DNA from: Stammera capleta_AF
Lineage (GTDB): Bacteria; Pseudomonadota; Gammaproteobacteria; Enterobacterales; Enterobacteriaceae
Assembly: GCA_036689265.1 (NCBI GenBank)
Contig: CP144777.1
Coordinates: forward strand, 186,001-250,000
Reading direction: 5' to 3'
Length of the DNA stretch: 64,000 bases
Shown: in pieces, positions 19,408 to 29,661 of the stretch
How positions within the stretch are numbered: position 1 is the stretch's first letter
Layout of the letters: each line of letters opens with the position of its first letter
Notes under the pieces: model-generated
Told to the model about the DNA's origin: nothing
Seen by the model: the letters and a program-made list of their open reading frames with translations, nothing else
Databases searched by the model: none
Made by a program: the position numbers and the translations under genes

Positions 19408-20189
19408 ATGAAAAAATTAAAATATGAAAAATTCTTAATCGGAAAAAAAATTACAAAAATAAATATATTTTATATTACAGGAAATAATTTAATACAAAAA
19501 CAAATATGTACAAACATTATAAAACAAAAAATAATAAAAAAAAACATTAATATAAATATATTAAACATAATTTTAGATAATAAATATAATTTAAATATAT
19601 TAAAAAATAATTTAATTAATTATAATATATTCACTAAAAAACAATTAATAATAATAAATATAATTGAAAAAATAAATTTATTTGAAAAAAAAATAAATAA
19701 TATTTTACATAATATAAACAAAAATTACTTTATTATATTTAATTTAGAACATATACTAAATTTTAAATTCAAAACTTTATCTAAAAAAAATATTTTAAAC
19801 ATAATTTGCAACAAAAAAAATAATAAAAAAAAACAATACATTAATAAACAAAATAACATATACACAAATTTTATAAATAATATTTATATATCTACAGAAA
19901 AAAAAAAATATATAAATTCAATAATTAAAAATTTTATTTTTTTTTAAATAAAAAAAATAAAATAAAAACAATTTTTTATTTAAGACTTCTAAAAAAAAAT
20001 AACATAAATACACTATATTTATTAAATATAATTTTTAATTACATTAAAAATAAAAAAAATATTCAAAAAAATACTAAAAAATTTAAAAAAATATTGTTTA
20101 TTATAAAAAATATAGATATTAAAATTAAAAAAAATTTATTAATAACAGAAATATATATAATTTTTGAAAAATTAATTTTATTTATATAA
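19408..20189 (+). pseudogene. holA: DNA polymerase III subunit delta (HolA), interrupted at a T9 run
   Basis: HolA is the clamp-loader delta subunit that opens the beta clamp. The first frame (to 19947) starts with IFYITGNNLIQKQ and has YNIFTKKQLIIINI, matching HolA LLGNDPLLLQES and LFASRQTLLL. It stops right after a T9 run (19937-19945). In the next frame, from about 19944 to 20189, the text continues as the family C-terminus (KTIFYLRLLKKNNINTLYLL, then IIKNIDIKIKKNLL). One extra T would give about 260 residues against 343 in E. coli. Position after leuS agrees with E. coli leuS-lptE-holA. It may be a dying gene, one rescued by slippage, or a sequencing error. Confidence 0.75.
19937..19945 (+). 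repeat. T9 homopolymer at the holA frameshift
   Basis: This nine-T run lies at the point where the two holA frames overlap (19929-19947). Adding one T joins them without any stop. Confidence 0.7.
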
Positions 20190-20194
20190 AAACA

Positions 20195-22066
20195 CTAAAA
20201 CAAATTATTTTTAATATTATTAAAATATACATCATTTGACCTAATACTGTTCAAAAACACATCTTTGTTAGAATAAATTGTTAACTTATATTTACAACGA
20301 GTAATAGCTGTATAAATTAATTTAATATTTAATAAATTAAATGAATAATCTGGTAGTAATAAAACAACATGATTAAATTCTGAACCTTGAGATTTATGTA
20401 CAGTAATAGCCCAGGAATTTTCCCATAAAGGTAAACTAAATGGATGAACAATTTTATAATCATTATTAAAATCTTTAAAAAAAACTTTTAAATCATTTGA
20501 TTTATTTAAAATAAAAAAACCTAAATCACCATTATTTAATTTTAAATCGTAATTATTTTTTATAATTATAATAGGTTTTCCTAAATAAAAAATATTATTT
20601 TTATTTTTATAAAATTTAACATTTTTTACTAAATTTTTAATTAATAAATATTCATCTATGATTTTATTTAAAAAATTAATACCAAATTTACCATTTCTTA
20701 ATACACAAATTAATTGAAATTTATTAAAATAATTAAATATATTAGATAATTTATTATCAAAACCATTATTAACAAAACAAATATATTTATAATATCTTTT
20801 TATACAATATTTTAAAAAATGTTCATATTTAAATTTATTAAGATCATAAAAATTAAAATTCTTATTAAAATTATTTTCTTGTAAAAAAAAATCTATTTTT
20901 TTTATATCTCCTAATATAATCAAAGAAGATAAATTATACAAAAAAATATTTTTATTAAAACGATAATTATAGTATAAAAAACAAACATTGTTAAATAATA
21001 ATTCATTTATACATAATAAACCAAAATTTTTTACTAAAAAATTTTTTAAAAAACTAATATATTTAATATTAACATTATTAAAATTAAAAATACAAATTTC
21101 ATTAAATACAGATCCAGCCCCTATTGAAGAAATTTGATTACTATCACCTACAAATATTATTTTAGTAAAATCATTTAATGAAGAAAATATATAATAAATA
21201 GTTAACAAATCAATCATAGATGATTCATCTATAATTAATAAATCAACATTTAATTTTTTATTTCTACAAAATTTTATTCTATTCTCAATATAATTAAAAC
21301 CTAATAATCTATGAATAGTAACAGATTCATTTGGTAACTTATTTCTAACTTCAAAATTTAAATTTAACATTTCATAAATTTCATTTATATAATTAGTCAA
21401 ACAAGAAGAGGATTTTCCAGTAGGAGTAACAATTTTAACAAAATCTTTATTATATTTAAATATATTAAACAATATTATCAATAATTTAACTATTAATGTA
21501 GTTTTACCAGTTCCTGGTCCTCCAGATATAAAAGTTATTTTATTAATAATTGTATATATAACAGCTATTTTTTGATAATATCCTAAATCATATTTTAAAA
21601 ATAATTTTTTTAATAAAAATATTTCACGATCACTTAAAATAATTTTATTATTTAAATTTTTATTTAAAAAATTAATTACATATTTTTCATATATCCAATA
21701 TTTATATAAATAAATACAATTATTATACAAAATAAAAGGGGTACATTTTTTATTAAAAAAAAAAGAACTAATAACTTTTTTTAAAAATAAAATATTAATA
21801 CATGTTTTTAAATCAATACAATTATTAAAAAAATAAAATAAAAAATTTAAAATATTTATTGAAAAAATATTATCACTAAATATTTTAGATAAAGGAAGAC
21901 ATACATGACCAATTCTATTAGACAAACTTATTAAAGAAGCAAATAACATTACTACATGAGAATAAACATCGTCATTTTCAAACAATTTAGAAAACTGTAA
22001 ATCTATTAAACCTATATCTCCATAATTATAACAATTTAACAAAAAATTATTAATTAATTTTTTCAT
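20195..22066 (-). CDS. recD: Exodeoxyribonuclease V subunit alpha RecD
   Basis: RecD is the 5'-3' helicase motor of RecBCD. It has 623 residues (E. coli 608). Walker A is FISGGPGTGKTTL, followed by TPTGKSS, the DEAD-like LLIIDESSMIDL, VGDSNQISSIGAGSV, and the C-terminal WAITVHKSQGSEF and YTAITRCK. All SF1 helicase motifs can be found. It lies 12 bases after recB, the last gene of recC-recB-recD. The E. coli ptrA gene between recC and recB is absent. It converges with the broken holA. Confidence 0.96.
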   Translation of the reverse strand: MKKLINNFLLNCYNYGDIGLIDLQFSKLFENDDVYSHVVMLFASLISLSNRIGHVCLPLSKIFSDNIFSINILNFLFYFFNNCIDLKTCINILFLKKVISSFFFNKKCTPFILYNNCIYLYKYWIYEKYVINFLNKNLNNKIILSDREIFLLKKLFLKYDLGYYQKIAVIYTIINKITFISGGPGTGKTTLIVKLLIILFNIFKYNKDFVKIVTPTGKSSSCLTNYINEIYEMLNLNFEVRNKLPNESVTIHRLLGFNYIENRIKFCRNKKLNVDLLIIDESSMIDLLTIYYIFSSLNDFTKIIFVGDSNQISSIGAGSVFNEICIFNFNNVNIKYISFLKNFLVKNFGLLCINELLFNNVCFLYYNYRFNKNIFLYNLSSLIILGDIKKIDFFLQENNFNKNFNFYDLNKFKYEHFLKYCIKRYYKYICFVNNGFDNKLSNIFNYFNKFQLICVLRNGKFGINFLNKIIDEYLLIKNLVKNVKFYKNKNNIFYLGKPIIIIKNNYDLKLNNGDLGFFILNKSNDLKVFFKDFNNDYKIVHPFSLPLWENSWAITVHKSQGSEFNHVVLLLPDYSFNLLNIKLIYTAITRCKYKLTIYSNKDVFLNSIRSNDVYFNNIKNNLF

Positions 22067-22078
22067 AATAAATATAAA

Positions 22079-25000
22079 TTATTTACCACATATTAAAATA
22101 CTTAATTTATTTATCAAAACATTATTAGGTTTTACAAAAAAAATACCATTTTCAGTTTTATTATACTTATTTAAAAATAATCCTCTTATAAATATATAAT
22201 ATATACCACCAAAATTTTTATTATAGCTATAATTTAATAAATTTAATTTCAAATAATTATGTAATACTAATGAATATATTTGATATTGTATATCATATCT
22301 ATTAAATGACATTATTTTTAATAAATTATTTTTATTATAATCACTATAACTATAACCTAACCAATTAGATTTATAATCTACAATATAAAATTTTTCTTTA
22401 TAAAGAAAAATTAAATCAATTACACCATTTAAATAACCATTCAACAAATCAAAAGAAACAAAAATGTCATTACAAAACTTAGATATAAAATCATATTTTT
22501 TTATAATTTTATTATAGTTTGAAAAACTAAATGATTTTTTTATAAATAATAAAAAATCAAATTCTTTAAATAAAAAAACAATTTTATCACTAGAAATAGA
22601 AATATTTATAAAATCTAATTTTACATTTAATACATTAAATAAAGAATTTTTAATTATATTTAACCAATTATTATCATAATTAAATTCAATTAACTTTTTA
22701 CTAATAAAATCAACATTTATATCTTTATTAAAATCCATATTTTCTAATAAAATATGGAAAAAATTACCAATATTTTCACCTTTTGGGAAATAATGTATAT
22801 TTTTTTTTTCATTATTAAAATCATTTTTTTCTTTATTAAAATCAATATATTTTAAAAAATATTTATCATTTTTATTAACAATATTTGTATAATTAAATAA
22901 ACCTTTATTTTTAAAATTAAAATTAAATTTTTTCTTTTTTATATTTATTATTTCTTTATTAAAATCATCTTCATTATTAAAATAAAAAATCACTTTTTTA
23001 TTTATATCTTTAATAAAAATAAAATTTATATATTTACAATTAAAATTATTAAACAATATTTTTTTTATATCGTTAAAATCTTTTTTTTTATTAAAAAAAA
23101 AGATTTTACCTATAGAACTCAAATAAAATTTACTTAAATTTCTATATTTTTTATTTTCATAAACAAATAAATTACACTGATATACAGACCTAGTAATAGC
23201 CACATATAATAATCTCATTTCTTCTGAAATTAATTCTTTTTTAAACAACTTTCTATTTTTTTTACTTTTCAATAAATCAACATTTACATTATTTTTTTTT
23301 AAATCATAAAAAACATAATATTTATCCTTTTTCCTTAAATTAATTAAAAATGGTATATATACAATATTATATTGTAATCCTTTAGATTTATGTATTGTTG
23401 TAACTTTTATAGCATTATTATCATCATAATAAGATCTAATAGAATATTCAGGAATATTCAATTCAAAACTATTAATTTTTTCATTCAACCAATCTAATAA
23501 AAATTTTTCATTTTTTAAATCTAAATATATTTTTTGCAATATTTCACTTATATGTATTAAATTTATAATATACTGTTTATTATCACATAATCTATTAATT
23601 AAATTTTTTTTATAAATTATAAATTTAATCATTGAAAAAAACCCATCATTTATTAATATATTATAATAACAATGAAATTCCTCTATTAATAAATATAATT
23701 TATTTTTATCACTTAAATATTTAGATATAGAAAACAAATCAAAACCAAATATAGATGTAGATAAAGCATTACGCATATTTAATTCAGATTCTGGAAACAA
23801 TATTGATTTTAACACAAACATAACTTCTTTAGCTTCCAATGTAGAAAAAACATTACTATTAACTGAATTATTAACAATTGGTAAATTTAATTTAGAAAAC
23901 TCATCAAAAATAATTTTTGTTTCTAAATTACTATATACTAATATTGATATATCAGAAGGAACTATCTTTTTTTTTTGTTTTTTATTGCTAAAATAAATAA
24001 AATTATTTTTAGATTCATCTAATAATTTACAAACACTAATAGCACAATATTTAGCTAAAACTTGTTTATAATTAAGATTAATTAATTTTTTTTTAAATAC
24101 AAAAAAATTAATAGAATAATCTATTTTATCTTTTCTAATTATTTTTAATAATTTACTTTTCTTAGAATAATTAACTGGTATATATTTTATATCTTTAAAA
24201 AAAAAAACGTTTTTTAACCTACAAAACAAATAATTAATACTTTCAATTAAATTAAAAGAAGATCTCCAATTATCATTAAAAGTATATAAACAATTTACAT
24301 CATTCCTTGCTTTAATATATATATAAACACTAGCACCTCTAAATGTATAAATTAATTGTTTGACATCACCTATTAATATTAATTTTGTCTCTAAATTAGA
24401 ATCATTATTAATATAAATTTTATAAAAAATTTCATATTGTAAAAAATCAGTATCCTGAAATTCATCTATTAATATAACAGGATAACTACTTTTTATAGAA
24501 TCAACTAAAACATTATTAACATCCTTATTTAAAGATTTATATAAATATAAAATTAAATCATTAAAACTTAATAAAGATTTATTTATTTTTTTTTTCTTTA
24601 ATTCTTTTTTAACATAGTTAAAACATAAAACAAGAATAAAATTAAATAAATCATTTTTAATTAAAAACAAGTTATCAACAAAACTAAAAAAACTATCTTT
24701 TCTTAAAAATAAAACATTACCATTAGAACAATTAAATAAATATTTTCCACTAAATCTTAACAAACAATCAGGATATAAAAAATTTACAGTAATAGTATTA
24801 GACCAAATACTTAATTTTTTAACCCAATTACTAATATTTTTTTTATTATAAACATATTTATTTAAATTTAATGACATTAATAAATGATATATATTTTTAT
24901 TTTCTAAATTCCATTGTTTTTTTACCTTGTTTATAAAATTAATTATTTTACAATAACAATCATTTATAGATAAATAATTATTTATATAATTAAAATCAAA

Positions 25001-25600
25001 AGTAATATAATTAAAAAATGGCAAAATATACTTAAATAAATCTTTTGGATTTAACCAATAAGTAATAATTATTTTAATTAAACTAACAGATAATGGATTA
25101 AAATATTTTTTCCAAAAAAATACTACTAAATTATAAATTAAATCAGACTCAGAATTTAATATATTAAAACTTAAATTTAAATTCGAAGAAAAAAAATTTG
25201 TAAATAATATTTTTTTACAAAATCCATGTATTGTAAATATCGAAAAAATATCTATTTGATACTCATATAAAAATAAAATATTTATTATATTAGGTATATT
25301 TTTAACTTCATCAAATAAATATTTTATTTCATCATTTAAACAAACATTATTTTTACACGAAATACGTAAATTTTTAATATTAATACGAATTCTATTTTTT
25401 ATTTCTAATGTAGCTAAATCTGTAAATGTAACTATTAATAATTTATTAAAATGTAAAGAAGAAAAATTTTTTTGTAAATTTATACCTAATAAAAAACGTA
25501 AATACAAAATAGATATTATATTTGTTTTACCAGTTCCAGCTGATGCTTCAATTAAATTACTATTTTTCAACTTAATTTTTAATGGATTAAAATAAAACAT
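22079..25600 (-). CDS. recB: Exodeoxyribonuclease V subunit beta RecB
   Basis: RecB is the 3'-5' helicase and only nuclease of RecBCD. It has 1173 residues (E. coli 1180). Walker A is EASAGTGKTNIIS, helicase motifs follow as ILIDEFQDTDFLQYEIF, LIGDVKQLIYTFRGA, KVTTIHKSKGLQY and LLYVAITRS. The C-terminal nuclease domain keeps GVIDLIFLYKEKFYIVDYKS, with the catalytic Asp and Lys. Both motor and nuclease look active. It starts 28 bases after recC. Confidence 0.97.
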   Translation of the reverse strand: MFYFNPLKIKLKNSNLIEASAGTGKTNIISILYLRFLLGINLQKNFSSLHFNKLLIVTFTDLATLEIKNRIRINIKNLRISCKNNVCLNDEIKYLFDEVKNIPNIINILFLYEYQIDIFSIFTIHGFCKKILFTNFFSSNLNLSFNILNSESDLIYNLVVFFWKKYFNPLSVSLIKIIITYWLNPKDLFKYILPFFNYITFDFNYINNYLSINDCYCKIINFINKVKKQWNLENKNIYHLLMSLNLNKYVYNKKNISNWVKKLSIWSNTITVNFLYPDCLLRFSGKYLFNCSNGNVLFLRKDSFFSFVDNLFLIKNDLFNFILVLCFNYVKKELKKKKINKSLLSFNDLILYLYKSLNKDVNNVLVDSIKSSYPVILIDEFQDTDFLQYEIFYKIYINNDSNLETKLILIGDVKQLIYTFRGASVYIYIKARNDVNCLYTFNDNWRSSFNLIESINYLFCRLKNVFFFKDIKYIPVNYSKKSKLLKIIRKDKIDYSINFFVFKKKLINLNYKQVLAKYCAISVCKLLDESKNNFIYFSNKKQKKKIVPSDISILVYSNLETKIIFDEFSKLNLPIVNNSVNSNVFSTLEAKEVMFVLKSILFPESELNMRNALSTSIFGFDLFSISKYLSDKNKLYLLIEEFHCYYNILINDGFFSMIKFIIYKKNLINRLCDNKQYIINLIHISEILQKIYLDLKNEKFLLDWLNEKINSFELNIPEYSIRSYYDDNNAIKVTTIHKSKGLQYNIVYIPFLINLRKKDKYYVFYDLKKNNVNVDLLKSKKNRKLFKKELISEEMRLLYVAITRSVYQCNLFVYENKKYRNLSKFYLSSIGKIFFFNKKKDFNDIKKILFNNFNCKYINFIFIKDINKKVIFYFNNEDDFNKEIINIKKKKFNFNFKNKGLFNYTNIVNKNDKYFLKYIDFNKEKNDFNNEKKNIHYFPKGENIGNFFHILLENMDFNKDINVDFISKKLIEFNYDNNWLNIIKNSLFNVLNVKLDFINISISSDKIVFLFKEFDFLLFIKKSFSFSNYNKIIKKYDFISKFCNDIFVSFDLLNGYLNGVIDLIFLYKEKFYIVDYKSNWLGYSYSDYNKNNLLKIMSFNRYDIQYQIYSLVLHNYLKLNLLNYSYNKNFGGIYYIFIRGLFLNKYNKTENGIFFVKPNNVLINKLSILICGK

Positions 25601-25628
25601 TTTTATTTTTTAATATAAACATTTACAA

Positions 25629-28600
25629 TTAATTATAAAACAACAAATATTTAAAAATAGGAAACAACCATATTTTAGCTTGTTTTAAAACATCAAACAT
25701 ATTTATAGATTTATTTAAATAACTTACTAAACGAACAATATATATATCATTAAGTTCACCATTATAATAACTATCACCATACATAACATTAAATAATTTG
25801 TTTTTTGCTATATTTAACAAATTATAATTAGTTAATATATTTTTATTTTTTAAATTATAAGATGATAATATCCACATATTACTTGATTTAGGAAAAAAAA
25901 ACAAAGGATTATAAATTCCATTTATATAACCAAATAAATATTTAATTAATAAATTTCTAGATTCTATTTTAGAAAAAGGTTTTAAAGACCATATTCCATT
26001 ATAACCATATATATAACTTATATTATTTCCACCTAAGAAACAATAAATTAAATGATCTATCCAAAAAGAAAAACAATCTATTAAATTTAAATTTTTTGGT
26101 AACCATTTAAAAACACCAATATTTTTACCTAAATAAATACAACCAAAAATATTGATTTTATTTACTATAAAATCAAATTTTATTAATTTCAAATTAAAAA
26201 TATGATCACGTATATTATTAATTAAATATAATATTTTCATTTTTTCTTTTTCCCAAATAATATTTCCCAAAAAATTATTTGGCAAGAAATTAAATGATTG
26301 TAAATAATATATTATTTCTTTATCATTAATATTTTTATTTTTAATGAAAAAATAAATTAATTTAAATCTAATCAAATAAAAGTTTTTTATATTTAAATTA
26401 AATATTTCCTCTTTATTAACAAAAAAATCTTTAATATAAAAATTAATTTTTAAATAACGTAAAAAAAAATATTTTATTGGATTCAACCAAAATAAATGTA
26501 CATCTTTTAACGATATGTGATTTTGAATCTTTAAACCATTATTTTTTTTAATTGGTTTATATAACTTTTTTTTGTTAATTATATTTAAATTATATTTATA
26601 TAACCATTCATATTGATAACTAACATAGTTTTTTGAAAAAACAAAATTTTTAATATCAAAAACATATTTATTATGTAATAAAAAAAAATCATTTTTAAAA
26701 ACAACATCATTTATATTTTGTTTTTTACAAAAAAAATATAAATTTATATAATCTAATAAATTATCTATTAATAATGATGGGTAACATTTTTCATTTTTAA
26801 TAAGAGAATAATTAATATAACTAATATAAAATTTTTTTCTAGCAGACATTAATAACTCTAAAAAAATATACTTATCATTTTCTCTTTTATTTCTATCTCC
26901 AATTCTAGGATATAAAGACATCAAATCAAAATTATGAGAATATATATTCCTAGGAAACACATCATTATTCATACCAACTAAACAAATAATTTTAAATGGT
27001 ATTGATCTTAATGAAACACAAGAACTAAAATTTAAATGACCAATATAATATTTATTAATATTTCTACATTTTTTAAAAAAATAAATTATTATTTTATTAA
27101 ATAAAATATTATTTATTTTTTTATTAAAATTACCAAAACTAAAAGAATAACTTAACTTTACCCAATTATTTTTATTAAAAAAAAAACATTTTTCTATATA
27201 AATTTCAAGAAAAAAATCACTAAATAAATCTTTACAAATAATTAACCAAAAATCAAATTTATAATTTTTACTTAAAATATTTTTCCAAAAAATTAATTTA
27301 TATAAAAAATTCGTTAATTTACTTAATATATCATTAAAAAAATTATCTCCTATATTAACAAAAGGAACAATATTATTCCATACAACAAAATCATCATTTA
27401 TAGAATAACCTAATAAAATTCTTTTTAAAATATTATTCCAAATACAATAATCATTGTTATTAATATCATAAAAAGAAGAAAAATCTTTTATTCCTGAATA
27501 TATCCCAACATTACTAATTATATTTTTAATTACTTCTAAATCATTAAAATTTATATTAAATTTTTCTAATATAATTTTTTTGGTTAAAAAAAACATTATC
27601 TCATTATATGAAAAATCTATATTCGGTAAATTCAATAATTTATTAAAAACATCAAAAATATCATTATTTAAAGTATTTTCCTTTCTCATAATATTAAAAG
27701 GCAAATATTTTTTAGAAGAATTATAAATAGAAAAAACACTTTTTATATATGGATAATAAATATCTAAATCACTAACTATTACAACAATATCATCAACATC
27801 ATAATTATAATTCAAAATTAAATTTACTATAAAATCTTGTAAGATTTCTATTTCTCTTAAATATCCACAACATGAATTTATAGATATAGAATTATCATTT
27901 TTTAAAATTTCATTATTATTTAAATATTTATTTTTTTTTAAATTAAAACTAAATTCTTTAGAATATAAAATATCATTTTGAATTTTATTTAACAAATTTT
28001 CATTTTTTTTAACAGAAAATAACTTTATTTCAATAAAATTATCATAAAAATTAATAATATTTAAATATTCAGCAAAAATTTTTCCACAATTAAAAAGTAT
28101 TAAATTTAAATTTTTATTAAAAACAACATTTTTATTTTTATTTTTGTTATTATTTTTATAAATAAAAATATTGTTTGTAAATTCATAAAAATAATTTTTA
28201 TCATACCAATAATAATGAGAAGGATTAATTAAAAAATAATGTATATTAATAAATGAAGATAAAGAAAAAAAAAAATCAACATATAAAGGGGGTAAAAAAG
28301 AAACATTAAACATAAAAATATTTGAAGGTAATTTTTTATTAAATTTATATTTTTTATATTTTATTAATTTTTTAAATTCAAAATAAAAATTTGATCTATT
28401 TATAAAATAACCAAATTTATTTTTATAATATTTTAATATTTTTCTCCATAATATTGATTGCCATTTTTGATGAATATTATTAAAATTATTTTCTTTAAAA
28501 TTATTCCAATTATTTAACCAATCTATACGATAAACTAAATATTTATCATATAAATCAGCTATTTTTATAGATAAAAAATATAATTTCTCAAAATTATTAT

Positions 28601-28952
28601 CCTCTTTTAAATAATTTTTAATTATTTCAAATTCTTTTAATTTTAACAAATTAGGTAACAATGTCATTATTACCCATATTAATTTTTTTTTATCTAAATA
28701 ATCTTCTTCAAATAAATTTGAAAAAAAATATTTTAAAATATTCCACATAAATTTTGCTGGTAAAACAAAATTAAAATTAGCACAAACACCTATTTTTTTA
28801 GCTATATATTTTTTTAAAAAAAAAGCCAAATTATTATTTGGAATTAAAATTAATTTACCAACAAATATATTATTTAAATTTTGTTTTTTTAAAACATCTA
28901 ACATTACATGTCTTAAAACATAAAAATCATTAGATTCATAAAAAATAAACAT
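25629..28952 (-). CDS. recC: Exodeoxyribonuclease V subunit gamma RecC
   Basis: RecC is the Chi-recognising, strand-splitting subunit of RecBCD, an inactivated helicase fold. It has 1107 residues (E. coli 1122). Clear blocks are ANFNFVLPAKFMW, WVIMTLLPNLLKL, ADLYDKYLVYRIDWL, SFLPPLYVDFF, SLRSIPFKIICLVGMNNDVFPR and FDLMSLYPRIGDR. Some residues that touch Chi in E. coli are changed: the Q38/T40/Q44 stretch reads LIPNNNLAFFL, while the L64, W70 and DLxD equivalents are kept. It is the first gene of the recCBD operon. Confidence 0.96.
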   Translation of the reverse strand: MFIFYESNDFYVLRHVMLDVLKKQNLNNIFVGKLILIPNNNLAFFLKKYIAKKIGVCANFNFVLPAKFMWNILKYFFSNLFEEDYLDKKKLIWVIMTLLPNLLKLKEFEIIKNYLKEDNNFEKLYFLSIKIADLYDKYLVYRIDWLNNWNNFKENNFNNIHQKWQSILWRKILKYYKNKFGYFINRSNFYFEFKKLIKYKKYKFNKKLPSNIFMFNVSFLPPLYVDFFFSLSSFINIHYFLINPSHYYWYDKNYFYEFTNNIFIYKNNNKNKNKNVVFNKNLNLILFNCGKIFAEYLNIINFYDNFIEIKLFSVKKNENLLNKIQNDILYSKEFSFNLKKNKYLNNNEILKNDNSISINSCCGYLREIEILQDFIVNLILNYNYDVDDIVVIVSDLDIYYPYIKSVFSIYNSSKKYLPFNIMRKENTLNNDIFDVFNKLLNLPNIDFSYNEIMFFLTKKIILEKFNINFNDLEVIKNIISNVGIYSGIKDFSSFYDINNNDYCIWNNILKRILLGYSINDDFVVWNNIVPFVNIGDNFFNDILSKLTNFLYKLIFWKNILSKNYKFDFWLIICKDLFSDFFLEIYIEKCFFFNKNNWVKLSYSFSFGNFNKKINNILFNKIIIYFFKKCRNINKYYIGHLNFSSCVSLRSIPFKIICLVGMNNDVFPRNIYSHNFDLMSLYPRIGDRNKRENDKYIFLELLMSARKKFYISYINYSLIKNEKCYPSLLIDNLLDYINLYFFCKKQNINDVVFKNDFFLLHNKYVFDIKNFVFSKNYVSYQYEWLYKYNLNIINKKKLYKPIKKNNGLKIQNHISLKDVHLFWLNPIKYFFLRYLKINFYIKDFFVNKEEIFNLNIKNFYLIRFKLIYFFIKNKNINDKEIIYYLQSFNFLPNNFLGNIIWEKEKMKILYLINNIRDHIFNLKLIKFDFIVNKINIFGCIYLGKNIGVFKWLPKNLNLIDCFSFWIDHLIYCFLGGNNISYIYGYNGIWSLKPFSKIESRNLLIKYLFGYINGIYNPLFFFPKSSNMWILSSYNLKNKNILTNYNLLNIAKNKLFNVMYGDSYYNGELNDIYIVRLVSYLNKSINMFDVLKQAKIWLFPIFKYLLFYN

Positions 28953-28980
28953 ATATATAAATATTATTAATATTTTATTT

Positions 28981-29510
28981 TTATTTTAAAAAATAAATAT
29001 ACAAATAAAAAAAAATTTTATATAATATATTATCAAAAAATAAAGATATAAAAAATAAAATTAAACAAAAATTATATTCGCTTTTTCTATTTTTTAAAAT
29101 AAAAAACCTAAAACTTATTTTTAAAGGCCATAAAAATTTAACTCCCATATATGTAAACATATCAGCAATAATATGACTTACATAACCTAATATCATACCA
29201 TTAATAATATCTATATTAAAATTAATATTAAACAAAATTTTTAAATTAAATAATAATAAAGAAAACAAAACAACAAAAAAAAACTATGAGTAAATTTTCT
29301 CCTACCTAAAAAACTAGAAAAAAATAAAGAAAAAAACTTAAATTTAGAACCTACAAAAGATTTAGGATGATCTATATCAGGTAATAAACAAGTAATTAAT
29401 CCAGCTGGTATTATATGCCACCAATCATTATAAAAAAAATAATTAAAAAATATTTTTTTTATGAAAATTATAAATGAAAATGAAAATAATAAATGATTTT
29501 TAAAATACAC
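28981..29510 (-). pseudogene. ydjM: YdjM-like inner membrane metal-dependent hydrolase, interrupted at a homopolymer
   Basis: The protein belongs to the YdjM (DUF457) family of integral membrane proteins with a putative metal site; in E. coli the gene is LexA-controlled. The first frame (29510 to 29241) has NDWWHIIPAGLITCLLPDID and RRKFTHSF, nearly identical to E. coli. It then leaves frame at a nine-base run (T9 on the coding strand). The second frame (to 28981) continues as GMILGYVSHIIADMFTYMGV, then FLWPLKISFRF. One added base would give about 176 residues (E. coli 196). No other defect was seen. Why a symbiont keeps it is unclear. Confidence 0.82.
29275..29283 (-). repeat. A9 run (T9 on coding strand) at the ydjM frameshift
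   Basis: The run lies directly after the codons for FTHS. Making it one base longer joins the two YdjM frames exactly where the homology passes from one to the other. Confidence 0.7.
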
Positions 29511-29661
29511 AAAATATCTCCAAATTTACAAAAATATTTATAAAAAATTTATTGTTAATAAAAATATATAATTTAAAAATTTAATTTTAATTGAATATTT
29601 AAATTATAAATTATATTATTTATAAAATAATAAAATAACAAACAAAATTCAAAATTTAATT

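Noticed and set aside
29511..29661. Possible remains of the ThrRS editing domain upstream of thrS
   Set aside because: The 151 bases contain no readable homology in any frame and are too short for the lost 240 residues.
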